Source: JBBQVZ01 sp963695975 | GTDB taxonomy: Bacteria; Actinomycetota; UBA4738; HRBIN12 | Direction of reading: 5' to 3' | Assembly (NCBI GenBank): GCA_963695975.1 | Contig: CAVOIB010000001.1 | Coordinates: forward strand, 1-64,000 | DNA: 64,000 bases | Shown: positions 41,022 through 52,546 of the stretch, one piece after another | How positions within the stretch are numbered: the first letter of the stretch is position 1 | Layout: each line of letters opens with the position of its first letter | Notes under the pieces: model-generated | Database searches by the model: none | What the model was told of the DNA's origin: nothing | Seen by the model: only the letters and a program-made list of their open reading frames with translations | Program-made: the position numbers and the translations under genes

Positions 41022-42899
41022 ATGGCACGAGCAGTGGGCATCGACCTTGGCACGACGAACTCAGTGGTAGCAGTGCTGGAGGCGGGCGAGCCGGTCGTTA
41101 TCCCGAACGCCGAAGGGGCGCGCACGACTCCTTCCGTGATCGGATTCGCGAAGAACAGCGAGATCCTGGTGGGTGAGGTTGCCAAGCGCCAGGCGATCAC
41201 CAACCCCGACCGAACGGTTCGTTCGGTCAAGCGGCATATGGGCGACAAATCCTGGTCCGTCGACATCGACGGGAAAGGCTGGACCCCGCAGGAGATCAGC
41301 TCCCAGATCCTGAGCAAACTGAAGCGAGATGCCGAGGCATACCTCGGCGACTCCGTCTCCCAGGCCGTCATCACCGTTCCGGCGTACTTCGACGACGCGC
41401 AGCGTCAGGCCACCAAGGAGGCCGGCCAGATCGCGGGCCTCGAGGTGCTGCGGATCATCAACGAGCCGACGGCGGCGGCGCTCGCCTACGGCCTCGACAA
41501 GCAGGCCGTCGACCACACGATCCTGGTGTTCGACCTGGGCGGAGGAACGTTCGACGTCTCCCTGCTCGAGATCGGCGAAGGCGTGTTCGAGGTCAAGGCG
41601 ACGCACGGCGACACCCACCTGGGCGGAGACGATTGGGATCAGCGGGTCATGGACTGGCTCGTGAAGACGTTCAAGGACAACCACGGCGTCGACCTGTCCA
41701 ACGACCGCATGGCTATGCAGCGGCTGAAGGAGGCGGCCGAGAAGGCCAAGATCGAGCTGTCGCAAGTGGCCGAGACCACCATCAACCTGCCGTTCGTGAC
41801 GGCGACCGCAGAGGGTCCGCTGCACATGGAGCAGAAGCTCACGCGGGCCGAGCTCGAGCGGATGACGGAGGACCTCGTCGAGCGGTGCAAGACGCCGTTC
41901 GAGCAGGCGATCAAGGACTGGGGCAAGGATGCTTCGGCGATCGACGATGTGATCCTGGTCGGAGGCTCCACGCGGATGCCCATGGTGCAGGAGCTCGTGA
42001 AGACGCTCACCGGGGGCAAGGAGCCGCACAAGGGCGTGAACCCTGACGAGGTCGTCGCGGTCGGGGCTGCGGTCCAGGCCGGGGTTCTGAAGGGTGACGT
42101 GAAGGACATCCTGTTGCTCGACGTGACGCCGCTGTCGCTCGGTGTCGAGACGAAGGGCGGCATCTTCACCAAGCTGATCGAACGCAACACCACGATCCCG
42201 AGCCGCAAGTCGGAGATCTTCACGACCGCCGACGACAACCAGAACACGGTGGAGATCAACGTCCTCCAGGGCGAGGCCGAGACCGTGATGTCGCCCGCCG
42301 TGAAGTCGCTCGGCCGGTTCCACCTCATGGGGATCGCTCCCGCACCGCGCGGCGTGCCCCAGATCGAGGTGGCGTTCGACATCGATGCGAACGGCATCGT
42401 GAACGTGAGCGCCAAGGACCTGGCCACCGGCAAGGAGCAGGCGATGACGATCACCGGCGGCACAGCTCTGTCGAAGGACGAGGTCGAGAAGATGGTTCAG
42501 GACGCGGAGAAGTTCGCGGCCGAGGACCACAAGCGCCGCGAGACCGCTGAGGCCCGCAACCAGGCTGACCAGCTCGCCTATCAGGTGGACACGTTCGTCG
42601 CGGAGAACGGGGACAAGATCCCCGAGGCCGACAAGACCGCGCTGGCCACAGCGAACGACGCACTGAGGGAGGCTCTGAAGGACGAGGGAGCCGAGGCCAC
42701 GAAGCTTACCCAGGCGACCGAGGCCACGATGCAGGTGTTCCAGCGGATCGGCCAAGCCATGTATCAGAGCCAGCAGGCCGCGCAGGCGAGCGAAGGCGCC
42801 CAGACCGGAGCCGCGGCGGGCGGCGAACCGCAGGCTGAACCTGAGTCCGAGGACGACGTCGTGGAAGGCGAGATCGTCGACGAAGGGGGTGCCTCGTAA
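41022..42899 (+). CDS. dnaK: Chaperone Hsp70 DnaK
   Basis: A 625-residue Hsp70. ATPase signatures are GIDLGTTNSVV, VFDLGGGTFDVSLLE and VILVGGSTRMPMVQ; the substrate-binding domain starts after DVTPLSLGVETKGG. The C-terminal lid ends in an Ala/Gln-rich linker and the acidic DDVVEGEIVDEGGAS tail, a variant of the EEVD-like bacterial end. Start at 41022 is fixed by the GGAGGAATCTC ribosome-binding site. The stop abuts grpE. Confidence 0.97.
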   Translation: MARAVGIDLGTTNSVVAVLEAGEPVVIPNAEGARTTPSVIGFAKNSEILVGEVAKRQAITNPDRTVRSVKRHMGDKSWSVDIDGKGWTPQEISSQILSKLKRDAEAYLGDSVSQAVITVPAYFDDAQRQATKEAGQIAGLEVLRIINEPTAAALAYGLDKQAVDHTILVFDLGGGTFDVSLLEIGEGVFEVKATHGDTHLGGDDWDQRVMDWLVKTFKDNHGVDLSNDRMAMQRLKEAAEKAKIELSQVAETTINLPFVTATAEGPLHMEQKLTRAELERMTEDLVERCKTPFEQAIKDWGKDASAIDDVILVGGSTRMPMVQELVKTLTGGKEPHKGVNPDEVVAVGAAVQAGVLKGDVKDILLLDVTPLSLGVETKGGIFTKLIERNTTIPSRKSEIFTTADDNQNTVEINVLQGEAETVMSPAVKSLGRFHLMGIAPAPRGVPQIEVAFDIDANGIVNVSAKDLATGKEQAMTITGGTALSKDEVEKMVQDAEKFAAEDHKRRETAEARNQADQLAYQVDTFVAENGDKIPEADKTALATANDALREALKDEGAEATKLTQATEATMQVFQRIGQAMYQSQQAAQASEGAQTGAAAGGEPQAEPESEDDVVEGEIVDEGGAS

Positions 42900-43472
42900 G
42901 TGGCCCCCGATGACACGGCCCGTCCGACGATAAAGATCACGGATAAGCGCCGGTTCAACGACGAGAACCTTGAAGCCGCAACCCCTCCCTCCTCCGAGAC
43001 GCTTGACGAGGAGGGAGCGGACGTCACCGCCGATATCGACGCGGCGCGCTCGGAGGCGGCCGAATACCTGGATCACCTCCGTCGCCTCCAGGCCGAGTTC
43101 GACAACTACCGCAAGCGGGTACTGAAGGAGCAGACCGATGCGCTCGAGCGCGCGGCCGCGCCCGTGATGCAGCGGTTGCTCGAAGTCTTGGACGACTTCG
43201 AGCTGGCGCTGATGTCGGCGACCGACAAGCCGGACTTCGACCGGTTCCTTCACGGCGTCGAGCTGGTGTACGCGAAGCTCGCCGACACCTTGAAGGCCGA
43301 AGGGCTGGAGCGGATCGAGGCGCAGGGGAAGCCGTTCGATCCCGAACAGCACGAGGCGCTGATGCAGACGGGCGAGGGCGATCACCTGGTCGTGGCCGAC
43401 GTACTGCGGCCCGGCTACACACTGCGCGGACGGGTGATCCGTCCCGCGGGCGTGCGTGTGGATCGAGAGTGA
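42900..43472 (+). CDS. grpE: Nucleotide exchange factor GrpE
   Basis: A 190-residue GrpE. A disordered acidic N-terminus is followed by the long dimerisation helix (EYLDHLRRLQAEFDNYRKRVLKEQ) and the beta-wing domain (PFDPEQHEALMQTGEG, then LRPGYTLRGRVIRPAGV). The GTG start is directly after the dnaK stop with no intervening base. It releases ADP from DnaK. Confidence 0.95.
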   Translation: MAPDDTARPTIKITDKRRFNDENLEAATPPSSETLDEEGADVTADIDAARSEAAEYLDHLRRLQAEFDNYRKRVLKEQTDALERAAAPVMQRLLEVLDDFELALMSATDKPDFDRFLHGVELVYAKLADTLKAEGLERIEAQGKPFDPEQHEALMQTGEGDHLVVADVLRPGYTLRGRVIRPAGVRVDRE

Positions 43473-43479
43473 GGCAAGA

Positions 43480-44616
43480 ATGGCAGACGAGGTCCGCAGG
43501 GAGTGGTTCGACAAGGACTACTACCAGGTCCTCGGCGTGCCCAAGAACGCCACCGCCGCGGAGATCAAGAAGGCGTATCGCAAGCTGGCGCAGCAGTTCC
43601 ACCCGGACGCCAACCCGGGCAACAAAGACGCTGAGGATCGCTTCAAGGAGATCTCGAGCGCCTACGACGTGGTCGGGGACGCGGAGAAGCGCAAGAGCTA
43701 CGACCAGGTCCGAGAGATGGCCGCGACGGGATACGGCCCCGGCGGCGCGGGTCCCGCCGGTTGGCCCGGCGGCCCGGGCGCCGTCCACTACGAGACGGTC
43801 GACTACGACATCGGCGATCTCCTGCGGGGGTTCGGGGGAGGCGGCCGCGGGCGCCAGCGTCAGCAGCAGCGGCCCCAGCGGGGCGCCGATCTCGAGACCG
43901 ATGTCGAGGTGTCGTTCGAGCAGGCTATGACCGGGACCACGGTGCCCGTCAAGATCTCGGGGCCGGCGTCGTGTCACACCTGTCACGGGAGCGGCGCGGA
44001 GCCGGGCACCAACCCGGTGACGTGCCCCACGTGTGGTGGCGCCGGGTCCGTCAGCGTGAACCAGGGGTTCTTCTCGATGGAGCGTCCATGTCCGGAATGC
44101 CGCGGCGCTGGGCGGATCATCGAGCACCCGTGCTCGACCTGCCGGGGAACCGGCGCGGAGCGGCGCACGAGGAAGTTCCAGGTGAAGGTCCCCGCCGGCG
44201 TGAAGGACGGCGCTCGGATCAAGCTGGCCGGCCGCGGTGAGCCGGGACCCGCGGGAGGGCACTCCGGCGACCTCTATGTGAAGGTGCGCGTTGGACCGCA
44301 CGCGGTGTTCGGCCGCAGAGGCGACAACCTGACTGTCGATCTGCCGATCTCGTTCCCGGAGGCGGCGTTGGGAGCCAATGTCGAGGTGCCCACGTTGAAC
44401 GGGCCGGTCACGCTGAAGGTGCCCGCGGGCACGACGAACGGCAAGACGTTCCGCGTGCGCGGCAAGGGGGCGCCCAAGAGGGGCGGTCACGGCGATCTGT
44501 TGGTCACCGTCATGGTCGACGTACCGGCCAAGCTCTCACGTGAGGAGAAGCATCTGCTGAAGCAGCTGCAGGATGTCCAGAAGGACTCCCCGCGGAGGCG
44601 ACTGGGGGTGGCCTGA
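43480..44616 (+). CDS. dnaJ: Chaperone DnaJ (Hsp40)
   Basis: A 378-residue type I Hsp40. The J domain is DYYQVLGVPKNATAAEIKKA to the HPD loop QFHPDANPG. A Gly/Pro-rich segment leads to four zinc-finger repeats (CHTCHGSG, CPTCGGAG, CPECRGAG, CSTCRGTG), then the C-terminal substrate domains (GKGAPKRGGHGDLLV). The ATG is preceded by GAGG. The stop overlaps hspR by one base, TGATG. Confidence 0.96.
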   Translation: MADEVRREWFDKDYYQVLGVPKNATAAEIKKAYRKLAQQFHPDANPGNKDAEDRFKEISSAYDVVGDAEKRKSYDQVREMAATGYGPGGAGPAGWPGGPGAVHYETVDYDIGDLLRGFGGGGRGRQRQQQRPQRGADLETDVEVSFEQAMTGTTVPVKISGPASCHTCHGSGAEPGTNPVTCPTCGGAGSVSVNQGFFSMERPCPECRGAGRIIEHPCSTCRGTGAERRTRKFQVKVPAGVKDGARIKLAGRGEPGPAGGHSGDLYVKVRVGPHAVFGRRGDNLTVDLPISFPEAALGANVEVPTLNGPVTLKVPAGTTNGKTFRVRGKGAPKRGGHGDLLVTVMVDVPAKLSREEKHLLKQLQDVQKDSPRRRLGVA

Positions 44617-45020
44617 TGACCGAGGGTTCGCGACCGAACGACGACGAGCGCGCGGTCTACATCATCAGTGTGGCGGCCGAGCTCGCTGGCGTGCATCCGC
44701 AGACGTTGCGGATCTACGAGCGCAAAGGGCTGCTCCGGCCCAAGCGGACACAGGGCAACACGCGCCGATACTCAGACGCCGACGTCGAGCTGCTGCGGTC
44801 GATCCAGGCGCTGACGCAGGACGAAGGCGTCAACCTCGCCGGCGTGAAGCGGATCATGGAACTGCGCGCGCAGATGGACGAACTGCAGCAACGCGTGAAG
44901 GAGTTGCAGGAACAGCTCGCGCACCGACGCGCGATCGCGATGCCGGGCCGTCGTGCGAGCGAGGAGATCGTGCCGCTCCGGAGCTTGGTGCGGTTCCCCT
45001 GGCAAGAGGGCCGCTCGTGA
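44616..45020 (+). CDS. hspR: Heat-shock repressor HspR (MerR-like)
   Basis: A 134-residue MerR-fold repressor: VYIISVAAELAGVHPQTLR, IYERKGLLRPKRTQGNTRRY, then LLRSIQALTQDEGVNLAGVKRIM and a coiled coil (ELRAQMDELQQRVKELQEQL). In actinobacteria HspR represses the dnaK operon and clpB with DnaK as co-repressor, and the gene usually ends the dnaK operon. Here transcription can continue into two acetyltransferase genes and clpB, so HspR may control all seven genes from one promoter. Confidence 0.94.
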   Translation: MTEGSRPNDDERAVYIISVAAELAGVHPQTLRIYERKGLLRPKRTQGNTRRYSDADVELLRSIQALTQDEGVNLAGVKRIMELRAQMDELQQRVKELQEQLAHRRAIAMPGRRASEEIVPLRSLVRFPWQEGRS

Positions 45021-45541
45021 CGAACGTACGGCTGGCCAAGCTCCGGCCGGGTGACCTGGGCGTCCTCGCCGACGTCCGCGCACGCGAGGCCAAAGAGATG
45101 GGGTTCCCGGATGCGTTCGGGTCCACCGAGCGGGAGGAGCTCCGTGAACGCGTGGAGCGTTCGGGGGAGTTCGACGGGACCGAGCTCCTGCTTGGGATCC
45201 ATGTCGACGGCCGTCTGGCCGGCGAGGTCCAGGCGCGACAGCCACGCATGGGGTTGCCCCCGGGTGTGTACGAGATCGGGATCGACCTGTACGACTCCGC
45301 CGACCGCGGCAAGGGGATCGGGACGACCGCGATGACGATGCTCCTGGAGCGGCTCTTCGAACGCGAGCGAGCGCACCGCGTGCAGGCCACGACCGATGTG
45401 GACAATGCGGGGATGCGCGCGCTGAGCGAGCGCTGCGGGTTCGTCTTCGAAGGCGTCTTGCGGAACTTCATGCCGTCCACCGACGGCCCCAAGGACTACG
45501 CGATGTACGGGATCACGAAGGACGACTGGGAGGCCAGGTGA
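45017..45541 (+). CDS. GNAT acetyltransferase (RimJ/RimL-like), first of a tandem pair
   Basis: A 174-residue acetyltransferase. It opens NVRLAKLRPGDLGVLADV; the acetyl-CoA loop is LYDSADRGKGIGTTAMTMLLERLF, followed by ATTDVDNAGMRALSERCGFVFEGVLRNF, the classic RimL ending (N-x-x-x-x-x-L-x-x-x-G-F-x-x-E-G). The GTG overlaps the hspR stop (GTGA). It is related to the next gene (shared ADRGKG and N-GF-EG-LR-P blocks), suggesting duplication. Substrate unknown; the heat-shock operon context hints at protein or small-molecule acetylation under stress. Confidence 0.85.
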   Translation: MTNVRLAKLRPGDLGVLADVRAREAKEMGFPDAFGSTEREELRERVERSGEFDGTELLLGIHVDGRLAGEVQARQPRMGLPPGVYEIGIDLYDSADRGKGIGTTAMTMLLERLFERERAHRVQATTDVDNAGMRALSERCGFVFEGVLRNFMPSTDGPKDYAMYGITKDDWEAR

Positions 45542-46046
45542 CGACGCTCCGGCCGTTCGCGCCCGAGGAGTTCGACGCGCTCTGGAGCGCCGTCGTCTGG
45601 GCCGATCCCTCCGGCGTCGTCGGGGCGGTGGATCCGGAGCTGCTCCGCCGTCGCGTCGCGACATCTGGCCTGGTGACGGAGCGCGAGCTGCTGCTCGCGA
45701 TCGAGGCCGACGATCGCCTGATCGGCTCGATCCAGGCCTACCGCGACGGTCTCCCTGAGGGCGTGTTCGGGATCGGCATCGAGCTGTTCGACGAGGCCGA
45801 TCGCGGGAAGGGCCATGGCACGGCGGCGGTGCAGGCGCTCGCGATCCGGCTCTTCGACGATGAGGGTGCGCGGCGGCTCGAAGCGGGAACCGCCGCAGAC
45901 AACGTCGCGATGCGGGCGGCGCTTGAGCACCTTGGGTTCGTTCAGGAGGGGATCCTTCGCCGCTGGTACCCATCCGACGACGGCGATGGCATGGATTGCG
46001 TGATGTACGGGATGACGAGGGACGACTACGAGGACGTGAAAGCGAG

Positions 46047-46065
<19 letters not shown>
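45538..46065 (+). CDS. GNAT acetyltransferase (RimJ/RimL-like), second of a tandem pair
   Basis: A 175-residue paralogue of the previous gene: IELFDEADRGKGHGTAAVQALAIRLF for the cofactor loop and ADNVAMRAALEHLGFVQEGILRRWYP at the C-terminus. The N-terminal substrate region (RPFAPEEFDALWSAVVWADP) differs from the first copy. GTGA overlap with the first copy; its 3' end overlaps the start of clpB by 19 nt. The compact packing supports co-expression with clpB. Confidence 0.85.
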
Positions 46066-48632
<2,567 letters not shown>

Positions 48633-48682
48633 CGAGTGCCCTGCTGCTTGAGTCGCACCTGCATCATCCGATACTGATACCT

Positions 48683-49483
48683 ATGGAGTCGTACCTGATC
48701 TTCTTCGCCTTCGTCGTGGGGGCGGTCGCGATCGTCGTGGGGTCGTATCTGGCGAAGAAGAAGCGTCGCGAAGGGTTCGCCCTCATCGCCACCCAGCTCG
48801 GCATGGAGTACTGGCTCGAGGATCCGTTCGGTCTGCTGCAGGAGCCGTTCGCGCTGTTCCAGAAGGGCGACGGCCGTGGGGTCGAGAACGTCATCGCCGG
48901 CGCATACCAGTCGATCGACACGAAGGCATTCGATTACTGGTACTACGAGGAGTCGACGGACCGGAACGGCCACAGGACCAAGACGTACTACCGATTCGAC
49001 TGCGTGGTCGTGCCGATCGACGCTGCGTGCTCGCCACTCACCATCGACAACGAGAACGTCCTGACGCGCCTGGCGGATGCGCTCAGCTTCCACGACATCG
49101 AGTTCGAGTCCGAGGACTTCAATCGGGCGTTCACCGTGAAGTCGTCCGACAAGAAGTTCGCGAACGACTTCGTGGACGCACGGATGATGCGATGGCTGCT
49201 GCAGTACGGCAAAGGCACGGCGTTCGAAATCATGGGCGACCGGCTGCTCTGCTACCGGCGCAAGCTGCCGCCGATGCAGATCGTCACGCTGCTCGGCCTA
49301 TCGAAGGCGTTCCTGGATCACGTGCCGCGCGTCGTCTACTCGCTCTACGCGCGCGCCGCTCCGATCCTGCCGATGCCGGGGACCGACAAGGAAGCGGCGA
49401 ACGAAGCCAAGTGGCTGTCGGGCCATTACACGCCGGACAACTCGGACGGCGAAGCCATGGTTCCACCTGAAGGCAAGGGCTAA
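48683..49483 (+). CDS. DUF3137-like membrane-anchored protein
   Basis: A 266-residue protein with one N-terminal helix (YLIFFAFVVGAVAIVVGSYL) then a basic KKKRR stop-transfer sequence. The soluble part contains GVENVIAGAYQSIDTKAFDYWYY, RTKTYYRFDCVVV and ESEDFNRAFTVKSSDKKFANDFVDARMMRWLL, typical of DUF3137 proteins. These often accompany lemA, as here. The ATG at 48683 starts just before the helix; a TTG at 48629 overlapping clpB is possible. Function unknown; likely envelope-associated. Confidence 0.8.
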   Translation: MESYLIFFAFVVGAVAIVVGSYLAKKKRREGFALIATQLGMEYWLEDPFGLLQEPFALFQKGDGRGVENVIAGAYQSIDTKAFDYWYYEESTDRNGHRTKTYYRFDCVVVPIDAACSPLTIDNENVLTRLADALSFHDIEFESEDFNRAFTVKSSDKKFANDFVDARMMRWLLQYGKGTAFEIMGDRLLCYRRKLPPMQIVTLLGLSKAFLDHVPRVVYSLYARAAPILPMPGTDKEAANEAKWLSGHYTPDNSDGEAMVPPEGKG

Positions 49484-49516
49484 GCTGACCGGACATCGTC
49501 GGAAAGGAACGCTGCT

Positions 49517-50182
49517 GTGATCGTCGTGTGGATCCTGCTCGGCCTGATCGTGATCCTGGGGATCGGCACCATCGTCTCGTACAACCGGTTCGTCTCGCAG
49601 CGTCAGCTGATCAAAGACGCGTGGGCGAACATCGACACCGAGCTCCGCCGGCGGTACGACCTGATCCCGAACCTGGTCGAGACCGTGAAGGGCTACGCCG
49701 CACACGAGCGCGAGGTCTTCGAGGAGGTCACGCGTGCCCGCGCGGCCGCCGCCGGAGCCACCGGATCACCCGCCGCGCAGGCCGCCGCCGAGGGTCCGTT
49801 CATGGCCGCGTTGGGCAAGCTGTTCGCCGTTGCCGAGGCCTACCCAGACCTGAAGGCGAATCAGAACTTCCTTGCGCTCCAGGCTGAGCTGTCCAACACG
49901 GAAGACCGGCTGCAGACCGCTCGGCGCTTCTACAACGCCAATGTCCGGACGTTCAACACGCGCGTGGGGCAGTTCCCGTCATCGGTGATCGCCGGGATGT
50001 TCCACTTCGAACCGGCCGAGTTCTTCGAGATCCCGGAGTCGATCCGGGAGGCCGGGCCGCCGCAGGTGAGTTTCGCGGACGCGCCGACGGTCTCGATGGA
50101 CGCGCCGCCCACATCCGAGATGCCCTCGGCTTCGGAAGCGCCCCCCGCGCCTCCGGCGCCCCCCGCTCCACCGAACGGCTAA
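49517..50182 (+). CDS. lemA: LemA family protein
   Basis: A 221-residue LemA: N-terminal helix IVVWILLGLIVILGIGTIVS, then YNRFVSQRQLIKDAWANIDTELRRRYDLIPNLVETVKGYA (blocks from residues 22-61), helical core with YPDLKANQNFLALQAELSNTED and ARRFYNANVRTFNT. The C-terminus is an added Pro/Ala/Ser-rich tail (PPAPPAPPAPPNG). Usually found with DUF3137 or TPM-domain proteins at the membrane; precise role unknown. GTG start with AAGGA upstream. Confidence 0.92.
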   Translation: MIVVWILLGLIVILGIGTIVSYNRFVSQRQLIKDAWANIDTELRRRYDLIPNLVETVKGYAAHEREVFEEVTRARAAAAGATGSPAAQAAAEGPFMAALGKLFAVAEAYPDLKANQNFLALQAELSNTEDRLQTARRFYNANVRTFNTRVGQFPSSVIAGMFHFEPAEFFEIPESIREAGPPQVSFADAPTVSMDAPPTSEMPSASEAPPAPPAPPAPPNG

Positions 50183-50187
50183 CCGTT

Positions 50188-51513
50188 TCACTCGGCGAGC
50201 GCGGGGGACGCGGCGACGTCGTACGCCTCAGGTGGCGGACCGCCGCATCCGTCCATGAGTGTCGCGCGTCGCACGTCGGTCGTCAGCCACATCCACACCG
50301 CGGCCCATACCACGGCGACCCCGCCCATCACGATCGCCGCGACCTGCGCGTCGTACGTTTCCGCAAGCCAGCCGGTGAGCAGGCTCGATGTACCGAACGT
50401 GAGCGTCACGAGCATCCCGTCGAACGCGAAGATCCGCCCGCGGATGTGGTCGGGAACGATCTTCTGCAGGCCGTACGAAGAGAGCATCCACTGCGCGCCT
50501 CCGCCCGTATGTGCGAGCATGACCGCCGGCAACGCCAACACCAGCCCGGGGACGACGCCGAGGAACATGTAGCCGGCGCCGAACACGCCGAGGGCGATCC
50601 CGATCGTGAGGAACAACCGGCGGTCCTTGTCGCCGAGGGCCGACCGTCCGACGAAAGGACCGATCAACGCGCCGACCCCGCGAGCCGCCAGGAGCAAGCC
50701 GATCCCCATCTCGCCGGTGTGGTACTTCCCCTTCGCCAGCAGCGGAACCAGTACGAGCACACCGCCTGCTAGCCCCCACCCGAACTTCACGGCGAGGAGC
50801 GCGAGCACGCGGTGGTCACGCCGTGTATAGCGGACGGTCTCCCTCGCGGCCTCTCGCAGGCGTGTGGGCGTCTCCTGCACCCGCGCTTCCTGGAAGGAAC
50901 GGTGGATCCGGATGATGAGGAACGCCGAGCCCACGAACGAAGCGGCGTCGATCACGATCGCGGCGTCGCGGCCGAGCACCGCGGTCACCACGCCGCCGAG
51001 CGCCGCCCCCACCGTGAGCATCGTTCCCCACAGCGAGCCGCTCAGCGCGTTCGCGGTCGCGAGGTCATCGCCGTCGACCAGGTTGGGGAGCGCCGCCGCC
51101 GAGGCCGGCTCGAACGCCGCACTGAAGCACGCCATCGCGGCCAGCAGCGGATAGACGATCCACCACGTACTCTCGGTCTGCGCGAACAGGAACCCGACGC
51201 AGAGCACCGCCCGGCCGAGGTCGGCCGTCACCATCAGGTGCTTGCGGTTCAGCCGGTCAGCCAGCATCCCCATCACCGGCGAGACGACGAAGTAGGTCAG
51301 ATCCTGTGCCGCGAGCAGGAACGCCACCGCGAGCGCGGACCCGGAAAGGTCCCAGACCAATCCGAAGAGCGCGACGATCAGGAACCAGTCCCCGCCGAGC
51401 GAGATCATCGACGAAAGGTAGGCGCGACGGAAGTCCTTGTTGCGCCGAAGGAGCGAGACGCTTGCTCGGACGCCGCCCTCGCGGACGCCGGTTTGGGGGC
51501 CACGGTCTTCCAC
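50188..51513 (-). CDS. MFS transporter (EntS-like, MFS_3)
   Basis: A 441-residue permease with 12 predicted helices. The opening RRNKDFRRAYLSSMISLGGDW and the loop GMLADRLNRKHLMVTADLGRA are typical of MFS_3/EntS-type exporters, as is YGLQKIVPDHIRGRIFAFDGM in the second half. Likely drug or metabolite export; substrate unknown. The GTG start is 10 nt after a TAGTCT -10 box. Convergent with lemA and divergent from the metallo-hydrolase. Confidence 0.87.
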   Translation of the reverse strand: MEDRGPQTGVREGGVRASVSLLRRNKDFRRAYLSSMISLGGDWFLIVALFGLVWDLSGSALAVAFLLAAQDLTYFVVSPVMGMLADRLNRKHLMVTADLGRAVLCVGFLFAQTESTWWIVYPLLAAMACFSAAFEPASAAALPNLVDGDDLATANALSGSLWGTMLTVGAALGGVVTAVLGRDAAIVIDAASFVGSAFLIIRIHRSFQEARVQETPTRLREAARETVRYTRRDHRVLALLAVKFGWGLAGGVLVLVPLLAKGKYHTGEMGIGLLLAARGVGALIGPFVGRSALGDKDRRLFLTIGIALGVFGAGYMFLGVVPGLVLALPAVMLAHTGGGAQWMLSSYGLQKIVPDHIRGRIFAFDGMLVTLTFGTSSLLTGWLAETYDAQVAAIVMGGVAVVWAAVWMWLTTDVRRATLMDGCGGPPPEAYDVAASPALAE

Positions 51514-51523
51514 AGGATTTGCC

Positions 51524-51529
51524 AGACTA
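51524..51529 (-). promoter_or_regulatory. -10 box of the MFS_3 gene
   Basis: Minus-strand TAGTCT with 10 nt to the GTG at 51513. Confidence 0.4.
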
Positions 51530-51554
51530 CCGGTGCCGATCGATGGAGGCTTGG

Positions 51555-52199
51555 ATGCTCGAGCGCTTCACCTGGTTCCGCCAGGCCGCGTTCCGCTACG
51601 CCGACGCTGAACGGTCGATCTACATCGACCCCTGGGGAACCGGCGATGACCAAGCGCCCGCCGACCTGATCTTGATCACGCACGCACACTTCGATCATTT
51701 CCAGCCGGACGAGATCGCGCGTCTGTCGAAGGCGGGGACGAGGCTCGTGGCACCCCGCGACGTGGCGGCGGAGCTCTCGGGCGACGTGACGCCGGTGGTG
51801 CCGGGCGAGTCCTACGAGGTCGCTGGGGTTCGGTTCGTGACGGTTCCCGCGTACAACATCGCCGAGGAGCGCCTGAAGATGCACCCGCGTGCGAACCGCT
51901 GGGTCGGCTACGTGATCGAGCTCCCGGGCGGCACGTACTACCACGCGGGCGACACCGATCACGCGCCCGAGCTCGACCATGTCACGACCGACGTCGCCTT
52001 CCTCCCGATCGGTGGGACGTACACGATGGACGTGTCCGAGGCGGCCGGCTTGGCGCGTTCCATCGCTCCGAGGATCGCGGTGCCGATGCATTTCGGCTTC
52101 GTGGTGGGCTCGGCGGATGACGGCGAGCGCTTCCGCGCGGCCGCCGACCCCGTCGCGGTCGAGATCCTCACGCCGACGAACCCGTTCGAGTGCCCGTGA
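51555..52199 (+). CDS. UlaG-like metallo-beta-lactamase fold hydrolase
   Basis: A 214-residue MBL-fold enzyme. The metal-binding motif is THAHFDHFQPDE (H-x-H-x-D-H), with further ligands in YYHAGDTDHAPEL and the C-terminal PMHFGF. This set is that of the L-ascorbate-6-phosphate lactonase UlaG/RomA-like group. The actual substrate is not known. The ATG at 51555 has GGAGG 5 nt upstream; the ATG at 51543 is also in frame. The stop overlaps the next gene (GTGA). Confidence 0.88.
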   Translation: MLERFTWFRQAAFRYADAERSIYIDPWGTGDDQAPADLILITHAHFDHFQPDEIARLSKAGTRLVAPRDVAAELSGDVTPVVPGESYEVAGVRFVTVPAYNIAEERLKMHPRANRWVGYVIELPGGTYYHAGDTDHAPELDHVTTDVAFLPIGGTYTMDVSEAAGLARSIAPRIAVPMHFGFVVGSADDGERFRAAADPVAVEILTPTNPFECP

Positions 52200-52510
52200 C
52201 CGACACGGACAGGGGAAGGCCCCCCTCGCTGCACGTCGGCTCGTTCGCCGTCGCAGGTGTGGTCGGTGTGCTGGTATGGCTGGGCGCTCGCGCGTTCGCG
52301 GCGGGTTCCTGCCCGGCCCACGACCTACTCCGGGTGGTCTCGAGCTGCCGGGTGTTGGTGGGAAGCCTCGCGATCCGGGTCGGCGTGGTCGCCGCCGTGG
52401 CGGTCCTGGTGATGGAGCTGGTGGCCGCTGGGCTACTGCGGACGGCCGAGATGGACGAGGAGCGCCGGGCCGCGGATCCGGAGCCGGGAGCCGGCTCCGT
52501 CAGCGGCTAG
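52196..52510 (+). CDS. Small two-helix membrane protein, unknown
   Basis: A 104-residue protein with two hydrophobic helices (SFAVAGVVGVLVWLGARAF and IRVGVVAAVAVLVMELVAAG), two Cys in the loop between them (SCPAHDLLRVVSSC) and an acidic tail. No family recognised. The Cys pair is outside or inside depending on topology and might form a disulfide. The GTG overlaps the preceding hydrolase gene (GTGA); the following aldolase gene starts 37 nt on. Confidence 0.6.
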   Translation: MTDTDRGRPPSLHVGSFAVAGVVGVLVWLGARAFAAGSCPAHDLLRVVSSCRVLVGSLAIRVGVVAAVAVLVMELVAAGLLRTAEMDEERRAADPEPGAGSVSG

Positions 52511-52546
52511 CATCCAGCGCGAACGACCAGACGAGGGGAGACCACC

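Noticed and set aside
41061..43514. Long open frame on the minus strand opposite dnaK and grpE
   Set aside because: It mirrors the codon pattern of strongly conserved genes in GC-rich DNA and has no recognisable domain.
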